DNA from: Echria macrotheca
Taxonomy: Eukaryota; Ascomycota; Sordariomycetes; Sordariales; Schizotheciaceae
Direction: 5' to 3'
Assembly (NCBI GenBank): GCA_030411725.1
Contig: MU839828.1
Location: 3,906,001-3,970,000 of the forward strand
Length of the DNA stretch: 64,000 bases
Position 1 is the first letter of the stretch. Each line of letters starts with the position of its first letter. Shown piece by piece: positions 56,274 to 64,000 of the stretch. The translations under genes were made by a program, and so were the position numbers. A model generated the notes under the pieces. It was not told the DNA's origin. It saw only the letters and a program-made list of their open reading frames with translations, and did not search any database.

Positions 56274-59200
56274 CTCGGGGGTGGATATCGACCACGTGGT
56301 CGATGATGGCTCGGGTCGATCTCGAATGCGTCGCACAAAGAAGAGTTGACGAAGAGGAGGCACAATACGAAGACCGCAATAGCAGAAAGGGGCCGTATAT
56401 GATATCGGAAGGATTAACAGAGTGTGGGAGGACACCCTTCTGCTCCAGGCATCGTCCATCCTCCCATTCCTGGATCAAGAGACGGCACCCCGGCCACCTG
56501 AGCTGCTCCCGGTATAGTCTGCACGTCTTCGTGCCAGAAGAGGCAGGGGTCGGGCCCAAGATGGAGGGTGGTCTGCAACTGCTACTGGGCTGGTCCGGGG
56601 ACTCTTGGCGGGTTCACGGGGTGAGCCGACCGTGGTACCGACGGGGGCGGAACGACCATCCTCAAGCATCCAGACTCAATGCGTCGAGGGAGCTTGACTG
56701 ATTTCGTGTCCGAATTCCGTCTGGGGATAGTGGGACGCTTGGCATGCGGCCCAAACGGCGAAGGCGGACGTAACTCGCCGAGAGGCGACCCTCGAGGCCA
56801 TTCGCAACAAACCCAGTGACAAGTCGGGGTTCTGGAGTTAATCTACATATAGTGTCTGGCAGCCCTCTTCCAGGTTTGCAAAGCCCGCTACCACCCGCGG
56901 GACTCGAGCACTACCGTGCGTCCGGCTGGTAGTCGCGGGGTCGGCTTGCCTCAGAGGGTTTTACGGCCGAGGTAGTCCGTAGTCCTGACAAGAGCAACCC
57001 CGCTACCCCGGATCCCATAATAGAAACATCCATGGGTTGAATTCTGGTGTTTTGCAAACTGGGGCCGTTCCTACATGGTGAGCTGGAAAGCCGGAAGCGA
57101 TCTTTGGCGAGATGTGTCAATGCTGGGGAACCTGGACTGCGAGTCCACTGATGAAACGATGCCTGACATGTGCTCCGCAACCATCACCAGCGGCCAGCAT
57201 GGCAGCGGTCTTTCTCCACAGCGCTAGTGCAGGCAGGCTCATCAGGGTCAATTACTCCGTCTGCGTAGTAGAGGGCAGATTCGGCGCCCGTGCGCGACTT
57301 GTTGCTGCGGAGCGACCGCTGTGAGGGTTGGTGCGCTGGAAAAGGCCCGGACGGTAAAATGGAAAAATGCAATTGCATCGGGGACCCAATCAAGAGCCGT
57401 GTTGGTGTGGGCGATGGCGAGACTGGTACTTTTGTGTGGCCATTGGAGCGGCTGCCCATAACGAAGGCAGTTGGAAAGACAGCTGTTGGTCGGTAGTGTT
57501 GCGGCGTGCCTGCGGCGTTGTTCATGGGCAGGTCAGCAAGCTGAAGATAACGCAGTCTGCAGATGATGTCGAGATTTCCGAGCGCGACGGCGGTGGTCGT
57601 GCAACGTGCATCGCGGTACACTGCATTCCCGCGGCGGATGAGGCAGCTTCGTGCAGGCACAAGATGGAAGGAGAAGTGTCATCGCAGCCAAATCAAGGCG
57701 GGGGTGGGCGTCTTGTTGGGTGGTGGTTGGTGGACAGCAGTTTCGAGATGGAGCCTCGACGAGAGAAGAGGGCCGTGCGGATTGCGGGCGGAGTTGCTTC
57801 TTCCCGCCAGACTGCGGGGAGAAATCGGCGCCGAGAAGAGCCTAGAAAACGCCTCGATGGCCAAGTCGGTTGGTTGCCCGATCGCAACGCCTCCCGAACG
57901 CCACACCGCATTTTGGGCGGCCCGGTTCTGTGCCGCTCGTCGTGGCGCTGTCCACCCCCCCCCCCTCGATCCATTCGGCCGCTCCTTCCTCAACAAGGTC
58001 AACACAACGTGTTCGGATTCCGGGTCTGGTCACGAGCACTATTTACGCCTCTCTGATTTGATGACCACATTGCTCTGGCACTAGCGGATGCGCTCTGCTG
58101 AGTGGCCAGAATCAGAAATGAAAAGGATCGCAGACCACAGGCCCAAGGAATCAAGGTCAGGGAGCCCTGCTAGAGATCTGACCCCTGCTCCGAGCCCCAC
58201 GTGGGAAACCGGCCCGTCAAACCAGCCCTCACGTGCCAGGGATGGTCCCAGCGTGATGGCCGCAGGGATCCGCACGCGAAGGCTGGGGAAGGTCGAACCT
58301 GCCTGCAAGCAAGCTGCAAAACCCACTGACCAAACTGGATGCTACACTAATAAAAGCGCCAAAAAGTACGGAGTACATAATACGTGTAGTTCATCATTCA
58401 ATTCTACTCTACATTTTCCATTTACCCCGCCCACTCCGTCGTCTATACCTCTCTCTGCATAATGCTTTCCTTGGCCAGCACGATGTGGACCCCTGAACGG
58501 CGAACTTGTGCGTCAGTGCTCACCATCCCGTCTCGGGCTGTGACATGGCCGCGGGTCGCCGCATGACAACACGGTTCGACCGCAGTCCTGGAACACAAAT
58601 GACGTTGGAGACAGCCATCTGTCTTTTCTGCTGATGAATCGAGCCCTATGCGTTATCTGCACACGGGTGCTAAGAATTTTATTTGCATTCTTCAGGGTTA
58701 GACTTGTTGGCGACAGAACGGGTGTGGGTAAACATTGTTCCCACAGGTGCCCTCCGGCAACGTCCATGAAATTCAAGGACGTTTCGAGGGCGGAGGTCAC
58801 CGGATACAACAGAAGTGGTCTGGGCCGCCAAGTCAGCGGGGGCCACTATGAGAGACGTGATGTTACTCGGAATAGAATCTCAAAGTGGTCCGCCCATGGG
58901 AATTGTGCCCTTTTCTAACAATTCCCACTTTCGGTACTTTTCTCCAGATTGATCGCTATGATATCCCCGACTGTATTCCTTGCCCAGCAGTGAAGGAGGT
59001 TTCGCCGATGTCCGACGTCAGCGTGTGCTGCGAAATTTGTGCTTGCGGAAAGTGATCCCGGGTTTCCGTCAGCTCACATACGGGACAGTCAATAGTCCTG
59101 TTGTCCGGACCCGAGCGTCAGCTGTCGCCGTCTTGGCCGTGCGCCCAGCCTCGTTCGTAACCTTTATACGCGCTGCATGGCTGTTGATCCGTGCCCTTGT

Positions 59201-62200
59201 TGATCACCGCGTATTATGGGCAACAGAGGTTGGCAAAATCTGCAATGTGCGGTCAGAACATCGAGGTATCGAGCATACACCTCACCCAGGGTAGACATTC
59301 AGTGAAGAATGCTGCATCCTCCCGTATCGGGAGGCGACGGTGGGCAACTTTCCGGATGATTCTCTATCGTGAGCGCCTTACGGCTACTAAGACTTACAAT
59401 GCTTGAGGTCATGTATGAAAGTCATGGAGAAGTTAAGTGATGGCAATATCCGGCTTGGGTTGCTCAACTTGTTGACGTGACTAGGGTACTCTGAGTTGAT
59501 AGTGAGTCCTAGTGAAAAAGAAACCGCTCACAGACCTGGCTCTTGCGTGGGAAGCCTGGCCGCTATGCTGTTGAAAGTGGTGTCTAAGAATACTTCACAT
59601 GTCCCATCACGATTCTGAGTGTGCATCAGTCGTCGTCGCTTGAGAGTCAAGAGCGGGAAAGGGCGGCAGACTTGTCGGACTGTGGTGGAGTCGGAACGTC
59701 AATGGCTCGAGAGTAGCGCGGTTAGTGAACCAGAGGCTATCGTGATGGATGAGATTGCAGATACTACCTGTCAACCGACTGGACTTGATTGGAGCCTTGT
59801 CCAACAGGTTGCAGCCACAGTCGGGGACAGTCCTGCGGCGCAAAACAATATTCGAGTTGACGCGACACTGCCCCATGAGGTTATCACACTGCTCATCAGA
59901 TGAACACAAGAATGCGGGAGGCTCAATGCAAATGAAGAACTCTGTCTTCTGGACGCAATCGTAGCTACTCTTCGCAACAGCGAACAAGTGTGGTCTTGGC
60001 ATTCAGGGGTAAAGTAAACGAAAGGGCGAAAGGGGCAACGTAAGTCTTCAACGGCTGACGCTCAGGATGCTTGTCCTTGGTGCCCCCAATGCGTTCTTGG
60101 TGACCAAAGCGACGTCGTAAGTACCTGAGATATGTTAGCGGTTGTTGTGGTCCCGACCCGGAGCTTCTCATGGTACGAGTACCTGCCTAGTTGGCTCACC
60201 CATAACCAGATATTGTTTGCCTCAGTGTTGAACCGGATTGCCTTGGAGCGCCTCACACGCCCTGGGGGTCTTGCGCATCGGACATAACCATACGATAGCC
60301 GCTCCAAATGTTAAGGACTAATCAGAAACCGGCAACTGGTGCGTGCGCCACTCTGGCTGTCCTGCTTGGGACTGTCTACGGGATATTCTTTGAGTTGGCA
60401 CTTGTACGTATAAATCGTGGGGATCAAATTTTCTTCTGCTCGCCTCTTGTCTGAGGGTATGTGTTTACTCCCACGGTCTTTGTATGTCGAATGCGACTGC
60501 CGGTCTCAGATCGAACGAGAGTTCGTAAACTGTTCAACTGACACGATAACGAGTTATATGGAATGACGAGCATGGTATGTTAAACACTTACTAGCCGGCA
60601 AAATGCTCGCCAGCTCTCTGAGGAGTTTTCAGATCATTGTTTGACTTGAAGGTTTGCCTGTCCAAACAAGCCCGGCAACAGAATGGCGCGACTCCAGTCA
60701 CTCTGCTCAAATTCCTCTGCGACGCGTACCAACGGACTTTGCCCACAAATCTTCAGGTGTGTACAGCGCACGCAGATATAATCTGCCGAGGGCGGCTCGC
60801 CAGAGAATTTACCGTCTCGCACTGTCCCTTGGCCGAGTGTATACATAGCCAGAGCTGGTTGGAAAACGTGATCTACGGTAAGTCTGAGCCAAGCTTCTGA
60901 CGGCGGTCGCTTTCAACTGAACAATGAGGAGTGAGCTTGACTTCCAGCCTGCCTACGAAAGAGGCCCGTCACCCCTTCTGCTTGTGGGACCTGCTAATAC
61001 CCGATGTTTACATGTAGGTCGTAACTCACCGCGATATCGCGATCTCGCGCCTCCAGTCAGCAAACAGCAAAGGGAACCAGAAGGATATCGACCCGAGGAC
61101 CCCGAGCGAACACTGATAAATCGATGAGATAAACACGCCCATGGAGGTTACCTGCTCTCTCCACCGCCCCCTGCCCACTTGGATATCCCCAGCTTGTAAG
61201 CATTCATCCAGCTGACCGGTTGACGATATCTAGGTAGGGAAGGCGGATGAACGGCACGGACCTAGTTTTGATACTTCGGACGTGAGACCTACGGGAAAAA
61301 GGTAGTAGCACTATGTCTCTACCATAACGAAATTCACCTCACAGGATGGCCCTGAGGTGGTCCCTGAACCTAGGTAAGGAATCAGTATCGCCGCCCCAAT
61401 ATGTGGCCGATTTATCGGTAGGGGAAGTGGTAATGTGGGTCAGTAAGGTACGTATTCAACATCAAAGTCAACCCGCGAGGTGCCGCGCGGAAAGGGAGAT
61501 CGTAATGGTATGAAACATTGGGACCTGGATCCAGTTTTGGATCGTCGGAGAATACAGCTATGCTAGCATGGCCGAGAACTATGGGAAGACAACTATAGAT
61601 TGCATTCGACCAAGGCCAATGGGAGACCTGGACTTGAAACTGGGCCGATGACGGGCTTACAGGATTCAGGAAGGCAGTCTGACGGCCCAGTGTCCGCGGA
61701 TTTCATTGGCTTCCGGCACAAGAGTGAAGTTGGTGCAATATTTCTAGAACATGTATTTCATTTTGCAAAAGTGCATGTGTACGGCCTAACACGAATGGAA
61801 AATGCCATGCAAGTTCGGATACAATGTCGGTCCGATAGGTGACTAGAGCCCTACGATGCGAGTCACAGTATTTTGGTGGAGCAAGCAGAACGACCCTGTC
61901 CAGATCCCTCCCGTGAGGGGCCCGGCTAGCCACGAGATGTGCTTCCTTGCTGCGGGAGCTTGACTTGCGGGGTCTCGTGGCCGTGTGCACGTTCGGCCGG
62001 TAATAACGCCAACTCCCGACCCCATGGGATCGGCTCGACATAATGATACCCCGCTGGAGGGGCGCTGTCGTCAAGATGGCCGTACTTGGAAGAGTTCCTT
62101 GTTCGGACAACCCACGCCACGGCTACCCGACTCAGTGTCACCGTCGATCTCCAGGTTGTCGGGAATCTGATGGACACCTACGCAATGCCATCTGACGTCT

Positions 62201-63855
62201 TGTCACCCAGCAATAGGTACCTTTGGGTCCGGATAGACGGCATCTTGCACCCCTCCGACCGGATTACTGGTATCGTTTCTCCTTGAGTAAGCTTCTGTGT
62301 CCGGGCTAAATCGATGCGCAGTGGTCCAGTTTATCTCATTCCTCTCCCTCGTGCTCTCTACGATGTAGGTACCCCCACAAGGCCCCTGCCTGGGAGGTCT
62401 ATGCCCGTACCTGGTTCCTGCTTCGGACGCGCAAACAAGCTTTACTTACCAAGTTATTGTTTTTACTACCCATCTGGGAGATTCTATCGCGCAGAAAGTG
62501 CCATTTCATTTCCTCGGAGCCTCGTGGACTCACAAGAAGCAATCTTCGAGCAACAAAGACGCAGTGCCGTCGAATATGCCGTTAATAAGGTAGGTACATA
62601 TATGCAGTTTTGTTGTCCCGCAAGTCTGGCCCTTGGCGGCCCGCTGCACCATGATAATCGACATGCCTGACCGGCTGGCCACGACATCTGGGCCACGATA
62701 GATTATCCCGGACCCTTGGTACGTGGATTTTGTGTTGCTTTTCCCGTCTTTTATCACTCGAAGCAATTAGCAGCTTCCTTGCTAACGAGATGACAAGAAT
62801 GGCCGTTTGTTTCAGCCGACTTTGTTTAAGGCACCGACCAGCTATATTCATTTACAAATGAGATTAGAACGATGCCGGGGAGTTTTCCCTTATCGCTTTG
62901 GTGGCAATCATTAATGCCGGTATTATTCTCAACCCGGGACATGGCAAGAGTGGTCCCAATAATAAGTAGGCGCGTGCTTTCAGGTCAGATTTTTGTGTTT
63001 CCCCTCACCAGCTCGGATTCTTACCCCAAAGGATGGTCATCAAGATGGTCACAATAGCCGTGCTTATCTGGTCGATCCCACCTCGTTTCCGTGTGACGTT
63101 GGGCCGTCCGGAACAACTATTTCGCTGTCATCTCACCGTGGTTGGTGGGCTCGGTGGCGACAACCCCGCAGAGCCGTGGCAACACGGTGCCATTAAGGTT
63201 GTTCCGGGATGGGCTGCAGGGGATTAATTGGCGGAAATATATGGTTCTTGTTGGTAGTAATTCTCCTAACGCGCCCATGGGGCTCCTCCAGCCATGGGAG
63301 TGGTGCGTCGTCCTCCACCCTTCTCCGTTTTCTCCTCCACCTTCCTCCACCTTTCAACCCCGGTCAGCACGCCCGGACGCGTCTAAGCCGGAGAGAAAGG
63401 CCGGGTGGGCCGTGGGTCGCGGCAGCGGGGTAAGTCCAGGGCCAGTGGATTTCTCCAACGGCTTATAGCCGGCCGATGTCTAGACCCGAGGTGCAACGGG
63501 CGGGCTGGCGGGTAGCATTCGAGGCCACAATTGCCTAAACAGTGCGGGTGCCGTTGCAGGGTGGGTATAGCCGCGCCTCTCAGCATCTCAGGATCGCAGT
63601 CGGCCCGGGTTCGCTGCACCGGCCGGGGTGCGAAAGGACGGGAATAATCTGTTCACACTGAGAATTAGGCAAGTTGCACACTGCTGGGTCTGGTAGCACG
63701 ATGCAGATTCCAAGGTTTTTAAGAAGAACGGTTGCACAGGCAAGGTCCCACCCAGCGGTCTTCTCGCTGCCTCTTGGTTCCTTCGTCCGTCTCCTTCTCT
63801 GCTACCAGCAGCAACCGCTTCTCCAACCTTCTCCAACGGGCTTACCTGCGGCATC
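56274..63855. other. 7.6-kb stretch without a supported gene
   Basis: Many open frames of 60-230 residues occur on both strands, but they have no start context, family motif, signal peptide or consistent splice pattern. Codon periodicity is not apparent by eye. A C run sits at about 57.95-57.97 kb. It may be a decayed region, a long promoter or contain non-coding RNA genes that cannot be seen here. Confidence 0.45.
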
Positions 63856-64000
63856 ATGAGCAACCCGGCGGACTCCAAGTCGCCCGGCGGCGGCGGCGAT
63901 GTCGCCGAGGTCGAGAAGGCCACCACCAACATCGACCACAGCGCCGACCTCGACGAGAAGGCCAAGCTGTCGGCGTACAAAGCCGATGCCATCGAGGCCG
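63856..64000 (+). CDS. start of a gene, cut by the window edge (possible MFS transporter)
   Basis: Open from the ATG at 63856 to the window end, 48 codons. The residues are acidic and Gly/Ala-rich with a KADAIEA end. This matches the cytosolic tail that precedes the first helix in fungal maltose/alpha-glucoside permeases, but the identity cannot be established from so little. Confidence 0.35.
   Translation, partial: MSNPADSKSPGGGGDVAEVEKATTNIDHSADLDEKAKLSAYKADAIEA

Noticed and set aside
57367..58084. Overlapping open frames of 229 and 173 residues
   Set aside because: Low-information Arg/Gly/Ser-rich products in two frames at once; no motif, so judged chance frames in GC-rich DNA.

Overview
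The window is nuclear DNA of a filamentous ascomycete (Pezizomycotina, probably a sordariomycete). Evidence: GC-rich genes broken by 48-90 nt GT-AG introns with CTAAC/CTGAC-type branch sites, an intron-bearing nuclear tRNA-His, and families that are typical of such fungi (UstYa/DUF3328 proteins, GH62, GMC oxidoreductase, CorA-like and MARVEL-like membrane proteins, an M13 peptidase with signal-like context). All exon joins given here were worked out by eye from splice signals, reading phase and protein continuity; no alignment or transcript was available.

Left region (1-11.6 kb). A hypothetical gene and a small secreted protein converge at their stop codons. From 2.7 to 10.1 kb lies the most interesting part: a compact fungal RiPP locus of the dikaritin (ustiloxin/phomopsin-like) kind. 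Its centre is a 137-aa precursor with a signal peptide and five 20-residue repeats separated by Kex2 Lys-Arg sites. Around it are four membrane-anchored UstYa-type oxidases, each with two HxxHC motifs: one canonical (2.7-3.7 kb) and three of a divergent subtype (4.6, 7.4 and 9.3 kb). No tyrosinase, S41 peptidase, methyltransferase or dedicated exporter is visible beside them. A gluconokinase-like P-loop protein follows.

Middle region (12-32.8 kb). A GPH-type sugar symporter, tRNA-His, a GMC oxidoreductase, a secreted GH62 arabinofuranosidase and a serine beta-lactamase-fold (LovD-like) enzyme suggest plant-biomass use and secondary metabolism. Then come a degenerate kinase-like protein, a four-helix MARVEL-like protein, an unknown protein, a long low-complexity tract (25.8-27.1 kb) and a domesticated Copia-retrotransposon protease-like gene.

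Right region (33-64 kb). A seven-exon CorA-like membrane protein, an aldo/keto reductase, a cytochrome P450, a cysteine-rich multi-spanning membrane protein, mitochondrial biotin synthase, a fifth (canonical) UstYa-like protein, a small heat-shock protein with a presequence-like extension, a secreted Thr/Pro-rich protein, an M13 metallopeptidase and an MFS sugar transporter. From 56.3 to 63.9 kb no convincing gene is visible, and one more gene starts at the right edge. The P450, reductase and UstYa-like gene at 36.8-45.6 kb could be a second small metabolite locus, but nothing in the sequence proves that they act together.
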